64,000 nucleotides of DNA from Stentor roeselii (lineage: Eukaryota; Ciliophora; Heterotrichea; Heterotrichida; Stentoridae), in contig RSEH01000232.1 in the NCBI GenBank assembly GCA_006503475.1, positions 1 to 64,000 of the forward strand, read 5' to 3'. The number at the start of each line of letters is the position of its first letter. Position 1 is the first letter of the stretch. Under the pieces are notes generated by a model. The model saw only the letters and a list, made by a program, of their open reading frames with translations. It made no database searches and was not told the origin of the DNA. Made by a program: the position numbers and the translations under genes. Positions 37,655-47,859 of this stretch are shown one piece after another.

Positions 37655-38179
37655 TATTTAATTTGAGTAGGATAATCTTTATTGTTAGAATGGAATTATT
37701 GTGGGAAAAAGGGTTTTTCGGTTTATACTCCAAATAATTATTCAAATGATTAATCTTCATCTATAGATCTAACCAACTTCATACTTGAAACCATTCTACA
37801 AAACCTTTAAATATTTCCCTAAAAAGTTCAATTAACCTTGAACTTTTCCTTTATCTGCTTACAACAATAAGTAATTTTAATACTTATTATCATTTTCATG
37901 ATCCTTTAATTATCATAAGCAATTCAATTACCTTCATTTCGCGTTGATAAATTTCTCAATTTCATCAGAAGTAAAGATCAACTAATCTAACAAACCTCTT
38001 AAACTTCCACCCACCCTAAAAATCCTCAAATTATCCTTAAAAACCTATTATCAGACCAAATCTCTAAAAAATCTACCAATTCCCTGATTTCCACTTTCCC
38101 GATATAAACCTCCTAATCTCCCATCCATAATAAATATAATAACTCCCCAAAAATCTTCATACTTTGCTTCAAAATCTAT
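37655..38179. other. Intergenic between convergent genes, nothing seen
   Basis: About 525 nt, C/T- and A-rich on the plus strand. I see no ORF of interest, repeat or RNA gene. Confidence 0.4.
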
Positions 38180-41095
38180 CTAATTAAAGTAAGGTGCCAA
38201 GTCCTGATCAGCTTTAGCCATCTCATAAAGAGCAGGATGATCAAAGTACTTACTAACGACAACATCTTCAGTGAGTCCTTTGCGATTTCTAGTCTTCACC
38301 ATAAAATCACGAGCAAGTGCCGGTGCAGGGCTGGGCTCGAGAGGTTTAAGTAAAATTTTCCTATCAAGTGGGTCTCCAGGTACTAAAGCCCAGTTATCAA
38401 AGACCCCAACCGAGAAGGCCATTCCACTTGTATAAGTCCTTAAATCAGTTTCAAATCCAAAGGAGTCTACAACTGGAACTGAAGCAAGCATAACATAAAA
38501 AGGACTTCCCGGCTTCGGCTGTTCTGACCTAACCTGCCCTCTTCTTCGCTGCAACAGGGTGTAAACGGCGGGTATGCAGTCTTTAGTGCATAGCACCTCA
38601 AAAAGATAGTAAGGCTCCATCAGACGTGGCGTGGCTAAAAGGAAACTTGAGTAACAAACTCTTCTAGTCACTGGAATCAACTGACCTGGAGCCTTGTAAA
38701 GTCCTTCTTTTGCTAAAGTCGCTTCAATCATGCGAAATTTCACTCCTCGCATCGGCTCGTCACAGAGAGGACCTTCTCGACAGGCCCATTGAAAACCTTG
38801 GACGATTGAGGACTTTGAGGAAAAAAGACCTGGGTCGACTTCGTAGGGAAGGATGTCGTTTATTAAAACGTTTGGACCGTTGTCTTCTGCTCCGAAGGCC
38901 CAAAGGTTCTGACTTGCTAATATGTCCCAGGAATAGTCTTGCTCTAGTTTTTCAGATAAATTTTTGTCGGTTATGATCAACTTGCCGCTTTGGATACTTG
39001 ATGCTAGTTCGGCTTCTAGCGGCTCAGCTATGAAGGATAGACGGTTCATACCGTTTGGAGTCTGGGAAAAAGCTTTGAAGGATGAGGTGTCGATCACTGT
39101 TTCTGTTAATATTACTGATGGGTCGGATAACTTTACCTCGATGTCTGAGTACAAATTTCTCAGGTCATGCAAAACACAATCCAGGTAAAGTTCACTTGTT
39201 CCAAATATCATATGTTCCCCAGTTTCATACATTTTCAAGTCTAACAACGGGTAACTTTTACAGCACTTTCTCAGCCCTTCTAACATTTTCGGCAAGTCAG
39301 AAGGATTGAGTGGTTCCAAAGCTAACTTAATGGGACTAATCGTTGGAAACTTAACTTGAAAAGGTTTAGAAAACATCGACGACAGAGCCTTCGGAAAAAA
39401 AGTAGAAAATTTCGAAGAGTACTGCCCAAGTCCCCCAATAAGAACCATATTTCCCGCAGGTATCGCATCAACTTTCACCTTATACCTGGTATTATAAATG
39501 AAAAGTTCAGGAATTCTAATCAAAAATCGATGTTCCGGGTCTTTTAACGAGAACTTTTCAGTGATCATCAAAAGTTCTTCATCTTTTTTCAAAGTTCCAG
39601 AAAAAACTCTTCCGAACAAGTAAAAATTTTCACAGTTGGCATCATGAAACTGTTTCGTGACATGAACAACAGTAGGTCCTTCCTTCCTTGCTTTTTTAAT
39701 TTCCTCAAAGTCCTGCCCGACATGATCTCCTAAAAACATCTGCTCAAATCTTTTACTTTCATGAGGAGAGCGAAAAAACTCTGAAGCGGCATCAACGAAT
39801 CCAGAAGGTTTTCCAAAAAACTTTCCACAAACGACTTTAAGTAAACTTTGGGTGTTAAAATCAAAAACATTTTTTTTCAAGTAAATTTTTAGTTCTTTTA
39901 AAACTTTTTCAAGTTCTGGTCTTTCTTCACTTACAGTGAAACTGATCAATTTATACAAAGGGACTAAGACAAATTCAACAAAAGTCCTGGTTCCAAGACT
40001 TTGACCTTCAACAGGTTTAGAAAAAAACCTTCTAGAAACCGAATCAAAATAAAAATTTCCCCAAAGTCTTTTATTTAATTGAAAAGGTTCAAAATTACCT
40101 CCAAAAGATTCACAGTACTTTTCCGCGATAGACATAGTTGAAAAAACGAACCCATAAAGTCCACTTGCGAATAAAACATTACCTAAAGTAGGAGAAAATT
40201 TAGGAACTTCAGGAAATGATTCAAGAATCGAGTTTACCTGATCTAAAGTGTGTTTTAATTTGAAGTAACTGTCTTGTGGAGGTAGTTTTAATTCAAGTAT
40301 AAGTCGGTCAAGTTTGTTTAAAACAAGGATGACTGGAAGGCCTTGGCTGAGAACATGACGCAAGATTTTCTCTGTTCCAAGCATCACACCTTCGACCACG
40401 TCAATCACAAGGAATACCCCGTCGACGAGGTTTAGAACACAACTTAACTCGTCGTGGAAACAAGGGTGGCCTGGTGTGTCGATTAAGTGGAATAACCAGC
40501 TCTTGTCTCTTTTGTCTGGAAGGATTAAGGATATTGGACTTGATTTTATGGAAATTTCACGACGCACCTCGTCTTTTCGGTGGTCTAGGTAACGTGCTGG
40601 TCTTTCTGGATTGCTTGGAAAGTTTTGGTGAGCTTGCTCGATTAGAAGGTCTGTGAGTAAAGTTTTTCCGTGGTGTAAGTGTCCCACAATAGCAACATTT
40701 CGAATCCTGGACTGGGAAGTCATCAAATCTGTCATATACTGAAACGGATACCAGCACTCAGGACTAGCATCTTCAAATTCGAAGGATTTTGTTGAGACTG
40801 GCTGAACAATAGGAACAGTGATTGGCTGCGCGTCTTCTTCCATAATCAAAGTTTCTGCACCAGGATAGACCTGATGCAATTCAGGGTAGTATCTTTTGTC
40901 TTCATGAAGAACGACTCCTAGATCAGGTTCCTATTTAAAAATCACGTCGATGTGGATTTGTAAAGCACTTGATGCAAGGTCTTTGTCTGAAAGTGAATCT
41001 TTAGACTCTTCTGAGTTTTCTGAACCTTCTGAGTCTTCTGACCCGGAACCTCTGCCTAAGTAATTCCCGAACTCGTCGAACAGGTCGTCGTCCAT
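38180..41095 (-). CDS. EFTUD2: U5 snRNP GTPase Snu114/EFTUD2, two exons
   Basis: Exon 1 (40946-41095) encodes MDDDLFDEFGNYLGRG and an acidic Ser/Glu stretch, as in human EFTUD2. A 15-nt intron joins it in phase 0 to exon 2 (38180-40930), which begins EPDLGVVLHEDKRYYPE, again matching human. Total 966 aa (human 972). P-loop GHLHHGKT (133-140), G3 DTPGH, G4 NKLDRLILELKLPP, then EF-G-like domains II-V, including GTSELYLDCVLHDLR and DSFGFETDLRTYTSG. It is the EF-2-like GTPase that controls spliceosome activation through Brr2. It must itself be spliced to be made. Confidence 0.96.
40931..40945 (-). other. 15-nt spliceosomal intron (phase 0)
   Basis: Minus-strand sequence GTGATTTTTAAATAG: GT-AG, with A at positions 10 and 11, containing an in-frame TAG at its 3' end. 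Homology on both sides to EFTUD2 makes this the best-supported intron in the window. Confidence 0.95.
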
Positions 41096-41104
41096 TATAA
41101 TTGG

Positions 41105-42436
41105 ATGGTCGACACCCAGGAGGTAATCCAAGATGTGGTAGCCCAGCAACTTTCATTCGAAGCCTTCACAAGTCGCTACAAACTGAAACCATCAGGAGAA
41201 AAAGTCTATGATTTTTTCCAAAACTTCTTAACCACCTTCCACTCCGAGTTAGTAAAGGCGAGTAAGTCAGGCAAGGCAGTTTTTCAAGTCTCTCCCAACA
41301 ACCGGATAAAATTCCTCGAAACCAGAAACGAAAATCTCGAAGATCTTCTAAAAAAGTACAAAGAAGAAGAGAAAAAAATCAAAAGTTATGAGTCAGAATC
41401 ATTGAAAAGAGTGATGATTAGCCTACCGAAGATGGTAACAAGTGCAATTAAGATTCAGGCTTTCTGGAGAGGGATTAAAACTCGATACAGACTTCCGAAA
41501 ATCGTTGCGAGCGTTAAAAGACACCCGAAAAGACAGATGAACTTCAATGAAAAGGTTGTTTTTGATGTTAAGATCGCACTTAGTAAGATTTATTTGACAC
41601 TTGAAAATGCTTATCGTGCATGTGATGTTGGAGGAGATGGAATTGTCACTACTGAAGAATTTAAAAGGTTTTTGGAGAAGTTGAGACTTAAGGTTGGAAA
41701 AAATACTATTATGCAGTTTATTGAGATTTTAGATGAAAATTGCTCTGGTTCTATTGAAAGGGATGAGTTTTATGATTGTCTTGATGCTTTTGCTGTTGCT
41801 TCTGAAAATCACTTTGCGTATGGTGAACCTTACTCAAGAAGGATACTTAGAAAGTTTAAGCAGCTCATAAATGAAAACAAGGTGAATGTTTTCGAAATGT
41901 TTCATAAAAATCAGAGGACAGATCAAATGTCAGTCGATGATTTTTTTGATAATTTAAAGAGAAAATTTGAGTTACTGAGTAGAGAAGTCCAAGCTTTGAC
42001 TGTTTTATTTGATCCTGGAAGAACCGGCTTTATTAAGTTTTTTGAGTATAACTCTGTATTCGAATCGGTTTCTGTTTCGATACCAGAAAATGATCATCCT
42101 CAAGCCAGCAGAAATAAATCAATTTCATCTAATCTTGAAAAAAGTCTTCTCGATAAGACTAATCTCGAAAAATCTATTTCATCTTCACCTGAAAAAAATC
42201 CATTAATCCAGAAGTTGATAGACATTCTAAAAATTTATGGACTTGACGCTCCAGGAGTTTTTAGATTTTCTAACAAAATGCAAGCAGATCGAATTTCATC
42301 TCAAGATTTTCTGGCAGGACTAAAAAAACTGATTCCTGATATTTTTTCTCTGATTTCTGAAGAAGAACTTACGATTATTATCCCAAATCCTCTTAATCAA
42401 AAGATTGTGAGTTTGATGGTAGACTCGAATAACTAA
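41105..42436 (+). CDS. IQ-motif and EF-hand protein, 443 aa
   Basis: A coiled coil spans about 75-100. An IQ motif (AIKIQAFWRGIKTRYR, 114-129) binds calmodulin or centrin. EF-hand loops follow: DVGGDGIVTTEE (174-185) and DENCSGSIERDE (210-221), both with most Ca2+ ligands. Further degenerate EF-like pairs lie near 270-320 and 385-435; a Ser/Lys-rich linker is at 335-370. A Ca2+-responsive cytoskeletal protein is likely. The start codon is nine bases from that of the divergent EFTUD2 gene; the next in-frame ATG is about 100 codons in. Confidence 0.85.
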   Translation: MVDTQEVIQDVVAQQLSFEAFTSRYKLKPSGEKVYDFFQNFLTTFHSELVKASKSGKAVFQVSPNNRIKFLETRNENLEDLLKKYKEEEKKIKSYESESLKRVMISLPKMVTSAIKIQAFWRGIKTRYRLPKIVASVKRHPKRQMNFNEKVVFDVKIALSKIYLTLENAYRACDVGGDGIVTTEEFKRFLEKLRLKVGKNTIMQFIEILDENCSGSIERDEFYDCLDAFAVASENHFAYGEPYSRRILRKFKQLINENKVNVFEMFHKNQRTDQMSVDDFFDNLKRKFELLSREVQALTVLFDPGRTGFIKFFEYNSVFESVSVSIPENDHPQASRNKSISSNLEKSLLDKTNLEKSISSSPEKNPLIQKLIDILKIYGLDAPGVFRFSNKMQADRISSQDFLAGLKKLIPDIFSLISEEELTIIIPNPLNQKIVSLMVDSNN

Positions 42437-42509
42437 TGGCAGAGATAATGGCATAAGTAAATGAAAGTTAAAATTTGAGTTTAGTTTAAGAAAGGCCTTG
42501 AATTTTATA

Positions 42510-42641
42510 TCAATAAAGGTAAATACTGAGAAATCCATCCATTAACTTTTTACAAATCTTAAATAATAACGCAAAAAATGATAAGCTCGCCAAGATACAA
42601 AGAAAACCAATTAAGTCCATCGTCTCATCAGCTGTAGCCAT
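42510..42641 (-). CDS. Small single-TM protein candidate, 43 aa
   Basis: ATG-started ORF encoding MATADETMDLIGFLCILASL and a further hydrophobic stretch, then basic KICKKL: an acidic N-terminus, one TM helix (about 9-28) and a positive flank. It is 14 nt downstream, same strand, of the decayed gene. Its 3' end lies 73 nt from the end of the IQ/EF-hand gene. Composition is unlike random AT-rich sequence, but the ORF is short, so expression is unproven. Confidence 0.4.
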   Translation of the reverse strand: MATADETMDLIGFLCILASLSFFALLFKICKKLMDGFLSIYLY

Positions 42642-42655
42642 TTAAATCTTTATCC

Positions 42656-43392
42656 CTAAAACCGAGGCCTATATCGTTTCAAAACAGACACTGGATTCAT
42701 CGGGATACCTTGTCCAAAACGTGAAAAAGATTCTCTAAAGAAATCAAATTTCAAATTTAAATTTTCATCAAAATAATGCGGATTAGTGAAATCGTATTTA
42801 GTAATTACAGACCAAGGGCTATTTTCTTACAAGGAAGATTGACTTTGCATTATGCAAAACATACAAGTAAATCTGGCACACCAGGCTGGTCAACAACTCA
42901 ACTGAATTTGTGGTAATTAACAGTCTCAACGTCCAACATGCAGATTTTTCGGCATCTAGAACGGTCACGGAAGTTCAAAATATGCAGACTTCCTTCACTA
43001 CCTGATAATCTGTCACCCTTTGCCTTCATTATACAAGTTTTCGCAGGGCATCTCCAGAAGTTGCGCGAGAATAGTTTTTGTTTATAGAAAACCTTACTAG
43101 ATCACGAATCTCGGCATTTCATGAGGTTTTCTCAGTGCTTCAGGTGTTCAAAAGCTGTTCATGCTGAGAAAACTCCACAAACCTGAAGACGATGACTAAA
43201 TAATAAGAATCAAAGACAACAGGGGCAGATCTACCATATATCATCAAAATTTTCGAGTGCAAGAAGACCATATCTTGTTTTCACCGCCTCTGAACAGTTT
43301 TTCAACAATTTAACCAAATTCTCAAACTTCCCTAAACTCCTCCATCTGAAATCCTCAAAAACCGTTGCAAGTAAACGAATCAACAATCGAAT
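42656..43392 (-). pseudogene. Decayed protein-coding gene (possibly Kelch-like)
   Basis: This stretch is richer in G+C than other intergenic DNA. Read on the minus strand it gives successive coding-like pieces in different frames: 43392-43234 (includes VKTRYGLLALENFDD), 43258-43140 (RSAPVVFDSYYLVIVF), 43118-43029 (IRDLVRFSINKNYSRATSG), 43029-42898 (GSEGSLHILNFRDRSRC) and 42826-42656 (ENSPWSVITKYDF ... KRYRPRF, then TAG). No single frame or set of 15-nt introns that I tried joins them. Some pieces look like ciliate Kelch blades (weak). Best explained as a host pseudogene with at least four frame changes. Confidence 0.55.
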
Positions 43393-43466
43393 CTACTTAA
43401 AACAAAAAAATTAATTATAACTTAAATCACTCCTGATTCTACATAACTTAATAAAATTCCTTATAA

Positions 43467-44051
43467 ATGAAACACTCTCTCGTTCTTGACTCATTTTGCC
43501 TTCGACAGTTCACCCCAACTGCCACAACTTTCATACCTCATGACCCTTCCGACTTTTTAGAAAGAATTCGCGCTCAGTACGACCCTCAAAAGTTAAGACC
43601 AGGCTATGCAGACTTTTGTAAACATTTATTTATTGAGAACTTTACTGAAGCTCATGTCACTGCCTTGGAGATCACTTCAGAAAATGAAGGACTTTTAAGG
43701 ACTTGCTATGAAAGTCGCACTGAAAAGGAACTACCTGTGCTTGTCAGGTATTTTCCTAGGGAAGGACTGGGAAAACTGGAGAAGGCTCGAGTTTTAGATG
43801 TTATTTTGTATTCTTTTGAACAGATTCAGAAGGAAAAACAAGATATGGGGGATTGCTTGGATCAGGATTGTTATGAATGGGGAATTATTTCTGTTAAGCC
43901 ACAGGATGAAGAGTTTGAACTTCCCATGCAGCCGATTACTATGATGAGAAATGCACTTGGGAGAGAACAGGGAGGGTCTGGGGTTCCTCTTGATAGAAAT
44001 GAGTATTTGAGAAGTGTGGATTATTGGAAAAAAGTCGCTTTGGTTAAATAG
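43467..44051 (+). CDS. DUF3228-family protein
   Basis: 194 aa. It matches the DUF3228 pattern as I recall it: LDSFCLRQF near the N-terminus, DFCKHLFIENFT (47-58), ALEITSENEGLLRTCYESR, ELPVLVRYFPREGL, LDVILYSFEQI, EWGIISVKPQ, PITMMRNALG and GGSGVPLDRNEYLRSVDYW. Present in bacteria and various protists and algae; biochemical role unknown. The strong conservation of FCKHLF and of the Gly-rich GGSGVPLDR loop suggests an enzyme or ligand-binding protein. TATAAATG at the start. Confidence 0.85.
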   Translation: MKHSLVLDSFCLRQFTPTATTFIPHDPSDFLERIRAQYDPQKLRPGYADFCKHLFIENFTEAHVTALEITSENEGLLRTCYESRTEKELPVLVRYFPREGLGKLEKARVLDVILYSFEQIQKEKQDMGDCLDQDCYEWGIISVKPQDEEFELPMQPITMMRNALGREQGGSGVPLDRNEYLRSVDYWKKVALVK

Positions 44052-44273
44052 ATTAGATTGAATTATTGTTTACTTCTGAAAGATGATTAAGGTAAATATT
44101 TGATAGAATGATATGTGAATGTAAAGGTAGTTTCTTATGGTTGATAAGGAAGAGTATTGGAAGTTTAAGAATTCAATAAAGTCTAAAGACCTTACAATTA
44201 ATAATCATTAGATTCAACCTTACCCAAATTATATCATCTCATTTCTGCCATTAGCTCTTCAAAAGTTCTATAA

Positions 44274-45839
44274 ATGGCAGGAGTGATTTCAATCACCTTC
44301 AAGAACCAGATCTCTTCAGACATGCCTCAATACATCCAAGAGCTTTCCAAGCTTTTTAAAGACCTAGGAATCTACGCAATAAATATCTCTCAGCCACTTA
44401 GAACGAGTATAGAGGCCCTTTTAAATAGAGACATCGAATGGGTGAAGCTAATGCACAGAAACCAGCATGATTTTCAAAGTTATGTTAAAGCGTACCTTCA
44501 ACAACTCGCTGATTTCCTAGTAAGGTGGAAAGCAAAAGAAATGAATGCAGCAGGGTCGAATCAAGGAATGATGAAAGACTTAGAAGATATCCTCATGCGT
44601 ATTCGAGAAGCTTTTCTGGCGATCATGATTTGGAGAAAGCCGAGAGCTCTAGATAGCATGGATGTAAACAGTCAAATTTATACTACAACCATTTCAAGCA
44701 ATAAGACTGAAGTCGAAAGATTTGCTAAGGAAGTTATACAGGCTGGAAGGGGTCAGAACTTTGAAGTACTTGTTTTAAATGGAAAAAGAGATTATTTTAG
44801 AAGCAGAATCTGGACTCTTGGAAGAACTGAAATGACTGCTGATGAGTTTTTCACTTCCTTTAATGATGATTTTCATTTATTCATTGAAGGCTCTATCAAT
44901 CCTATTTATGTTAATGAGATAAAAAAACAGCTAAAAATCGGAATTAATGTCACTCCTCAGATGTTAAATCAGATTTATGATTATTTTTTTGGAAGTTTGA
45001 CAAGCTTTGTGAAGTTTCTAAATAGGAACTATCAATACGGGCTTGTAGAACAAGGATTAAATAATGCTTTGATTACTTATGAGGCTTTGCAGCGCAGTCA
45101 AGACACCAGGATGAAAAATAAACGTCTTGTTATAACCCATTGTCCATTTCCTCATCTTCGTGAGAAAGAATTTGTGTTAACACCAAATGGTTTAGAAAAT
45201 TCTTCAAGATTTTGTTCAGACAGGCTAATAATATTCGGAAAAGAAGCAAATGAAGAGTTCACTACTGACATAACCTTACCAAATGTTGGAGGTATAGACA
45301 GCATCTTTGCTTTTATATTCGTAAATCATTTCGGTTACCATCTTATTGATATTTCAAAGAGAGCAAGTGTAAAGATTAAAGTATCAAGTGCAGATCCATC
45401 TGTTTTAAATAAAGACAATATTGTCATTCTAGCTAAACTTCATGCTTATTTGATTGAAATTTCTGATGGAGTTGATTTTGGTGGTGGTCAAATTTCAAGT
45501 CTTATTTTTAAACCAGCTCCTGGAAGTAAAACTACGGCTGGTACTCAAGAAAGAAGGCTCACCGCTAGTGATAATAAAAAGTTTGTAATTGGAAGAGATG
45601 CCACATGTGACCTTGTCATTAGTCATGCTGATATTTCTGCTAGACATGCAGAGATTTGGTTTGAGTTGGGTAGAGGATGGCTGATTAGAGACCTTGATAG
45701 CAGTAATGGAACTTATATCAAATTAAAGAATAACACACAGCAGTTCGCATTAAGTCCTTCTGATCCTTTTAAATTAGAAGGTTTTACAGTCTTTTGTGTT
45801 GAAAACTTCACCTTTTTAGTCCATGATATTGATGATTAG
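44274..45839 (+). CDS. FHA-domain protein, 521 aa
   Basis: A C-terminal FHA domain (about 433-517) has all core residues: IGRDATCDLVI (Gly440, Arg441), SARHAEI (455-461) and DLDSSNGTYI (473-482). It should bind phosphothreonine peptides. Residues 315-400 look like a second, degenerate FHA (FGKEANEEFTTDITLP, GYHLIDISKRASVKIKV) lacking the SxxH pair. The N-terminal 300 residues are helical, with no family recognised; they may be a dimerisation or scaffold domain. TATAAATG at the start. Confidence 0.85.
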   Translation: MAGVISITFKNQISSDMPQYIQELSKLFKDLGIYAINISQPLRTSIEALLNRDIEWVKLMHRNQHDFQSYVKAYLQQLADFLVRWKAKEMNAAGSNQGMMKDLEDILMRIREAFLAIMIWRKPRALDSMDVNSQIYTTTISSNKTEVERFAKEVIQAGRGQNFEVLVLNGKRDYFRSRIWTLGRTEMTADEFFTSFNDDFHLFIEGSINPIYVNEIKKQLKIGINVTPQMLNQIYDYFFGSLTSFVKFLNRNYQYGLVEQGLNNALITYEALQRSQDTRMKNKRLVITHCPFPHLREKEFVLTPNGLENSSRFCSDRLIIFGKEANEEFTTDITLPNVGGIDSIFAFIFVNHFGYHLIDISKRASVKIKVSSADPSVLNKDNIVILAKLHAYLIEISDGVDFGGGQISSLIFKPAPGSKTTAGTQERRLTASDNKKFVIGRDATCDLVISHADISARHAEIWFELGRGWLIRDLDSSNGTYIKLKNNTQQFALSPSDPFKLEGFTVFCVENFTFLVHDIDD

Positions 45840-45916
45840 TTAATTAATACCAAATCCTAAAAACACTTAAATGCAAAGATCTTTAATTACTTAAAATCCA
45901 AAATGCAACTAATTCC

Positions 45917-46729
45917 CTACTTCATCAATCCCTGAAAATAATCATAATAAGCAACAATAGGAAGTTTTGCCCAGTCCTCAAAAGGTTGACTTGCATAAAT
46001 TTCCCTATCAATTAAATTCCCGACCTCTTCATCCCACTCAGCAGTGACACTAGCATAATACTTCCTCAATCTAAAGCTTTTTCCTCCAACACAACTAAGA
46101 TCAAACAAAAGTTCATTTAAATCCTTTTCATCCACATCAGTAGAAATATCACTACAAATATCAACCAAAAAGCACTTCGGGTCAAACCATTCATAAAATC
46201 CTTCATTTTCCCCTTCAACTTTTATCTTTTTTTCCTTGATTTCTTTATTTTTCTCTTCTTTTTGTATCTCAAAGGCAGCCTTTCGAGCCAAGTCAGAAAG
46301 TTTAGAAAAATGCGCAGTTAAAAAAGCTTGTTCAATCAACTTGCACACTGTGAGTTGAAATAAGTCCCAAGTCGTGATACTTGTTTCGAAGATTTTTCGA
46401 AGATCTGAAGGGTCTAAATGTAAAACTTTGACTCCTATTAAGAAGTCTTGATATTTGGACTCGAGAAGATTGATAAGCTTTTGTCCTTTCAATAGGCCTG
46501 GCTTGATTTTCATGTGGATCGGCTCTGTCCAGAAGGTGTCGATTGACTCTAAAACTTCGAATGCGCCTTTGGCGCATTCATTTGAGGTGAGGACTAAGGA
46601 CGTGTTGATCCAGTTTACTAGGGTTATTAGGTCTGGGTCGTTGAAGGTTAGTAAGGATCTTCGTTTGTCGATCGGTAGTGAAAGCCAGGTCTTGAGAACG
46701 TCTTGTTTTGGGTAGTTCACTGTTAGCAT
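45917..46729 (-). CDS. Hypothetical protein, 270 aa
   Basis: Begins MLTVNYPKQDVLKTWLSLPI, then helical with a strongly charged segment about 158-175 (KEEKNKEIKEKKIKVEG). A C-terminal region with FYEWFDPKCFLVDIC and YYASVTAEWDEEVGN follows. No membrane segment or motif. The mixed hydrophobic/charged pattern indicates a folded protein; family unknown. Confidence 0.65.
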   Translation of the reverse strand: MLTVNYPKQDVLKTWLSLPIDKRRSLLTFNDPDLITLVNWINTSLVLTSNECAKGAFEVLESIDTFWTEPIHMKIKPGLLKGQKLINLLESKYQDFLIGVKVLHLDPSDLRKIFETSITTWDLFQLTVCKLIEQAFLTAHFSKLSDLARKAAFEIQKEEKNKEIKEKKIKVEGENEGFYEWFDPKCFLVDICSDISTDVDEKDLNELLFDLSCVGGKSFRLRKYYASVTAEWDEEVGNLIDREIYASQPFEDWAKLPIVAYYDYFQGLMK

Positions 46730-47210
46730 TCAATAGTATAAGGAAATGGATAAACTTTTGTGATGGGTAGTTATTAGGCTGGGTAGGAAAAGGAGGTATT
46801 GTTTATATAGGTAAGTATTAATAATTGAAATCAAGTTGTTTATATTTTTTCATTGTTTTAGTATCGTTATTTTTTTTTCGTTTATGGCCTTTTATATCTT
46901 AGAGGTATAGAAGGAATATCAAGAATATTTAAAATTTTTTACTTTTACCACCTAAATATTTACAATGAAAAAAGTTGAAATTAGATTAAAACGTTCCCCA
47001 AGTCAATTATAATCGAGTTAACCTCGAAAAGCCTCAAATTTCCTAAAAATAAATCTCCATTAAAAACTCTAAATTTTCAATCTCTTTTCACATCCTCCTT
47101 CTCTTCTCCTCAATCATCTAAGATCCCTACCCAAATTCCTTCAAATTCATCTAAAACAATTTTCCATCCTTTTCCATTCCATTTAAATGCAAGGCCGCCA
47201 TATTATTTAA
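46730..47210. other. Divergent intergenic region, nothing seen
   Basis: About 481 nt of AT-rich sequence between divergent start codons, with T-runs near 46850-46890 and a C/T-rich stretch near 47085-47180. No element recognised. Confidence 0.35.
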
Positions 47211-47609
47211 ATGGACACTTTGGAAATCCCAAGACTTGAACTGATGAACTACCTGCCCTACAGTCTAATTGAAGAAGCTCTTGAATACAACACGATTGAT
47301 TTGGCGACACTATCAAATGCGCCACTTCGAAAAGAAAGTCGAATTAAGAGCTATACAAAAAACCGGAATTCGGGAAAACTTCAAACTTTAATGAAAAATT
47401 GTGACATCGAGCAAGAAGTAAGCAAAGAAGTTAATAAAATCTTGCACAGCAAAAATATTTACAACTCGTTTTTGAGTTCCATCATTCTTGATCAGACCAA
47501 AGCGAAGATCAAGAATTTGCTCCGTGATTCTTCGAATAAAGAAAATGTTCAACCTTTCGCTGAAAATTATGTTAAAGGGCCTGTTGGTGTCAATAAGAAG
47601 AGATTTTAA
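47211..47609 (+). CDS. Small hypothetical protein, 132 aa
   Basis: Starts MDTLEIPRLELMNYLPYSLI; helical, basic, ending NSSNKEN-like polar sequence (DSSNKENVQPF) and VNKKRF. No domain recognised. ATG context ATTTAAATG. Codon use is like that of the neighbours, and the frame is uninterrupted, so it is probably expressed. Confidence 0.5.
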   Translation: MDTLEIPRLELMNYLPYSLIEEALEYNTIDLATLSNAPLRKESRIKSYTKNRNSGKLQTLMKNCDIEQEVSKEVNKILHSKNIYNSFLSSIILDQTKAKIKNLLRDSSNKENVQPFAENYVKGPVGVNKKRF

Positions 47610-47859
47610 GTTATTTTAATTTTATTTGAATTGCAGTTGCATGGGGAAGTAGAGGGTTTTAAGATGGAGGAGAGATAGAGAGTTGAATGAAGATTTGTTC
47701 AAAACTTTATTTTTTAGAGTTTAAGGATTTTGTGGTTTAGTTAAAGGGTTGAAAGAATATTTTTTTAGATTTTTGAAGTTTTTGGGTTTTTGACTTTTTG
47801 AATAGAGATTAGTTTTAGGTTCAGTTTAATTATGATATTTATTAATTTCTAGGAATTAT

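Noticed and set aside
43164-43178. GTGGAGTTTTCTCAG as a 15-nt intron within the fossil gene
   Set aside because: It is GT-AG and 15 nt, but lacks the A at positions 10-11 shared by the three supported introns and does not rescue the reading frame.
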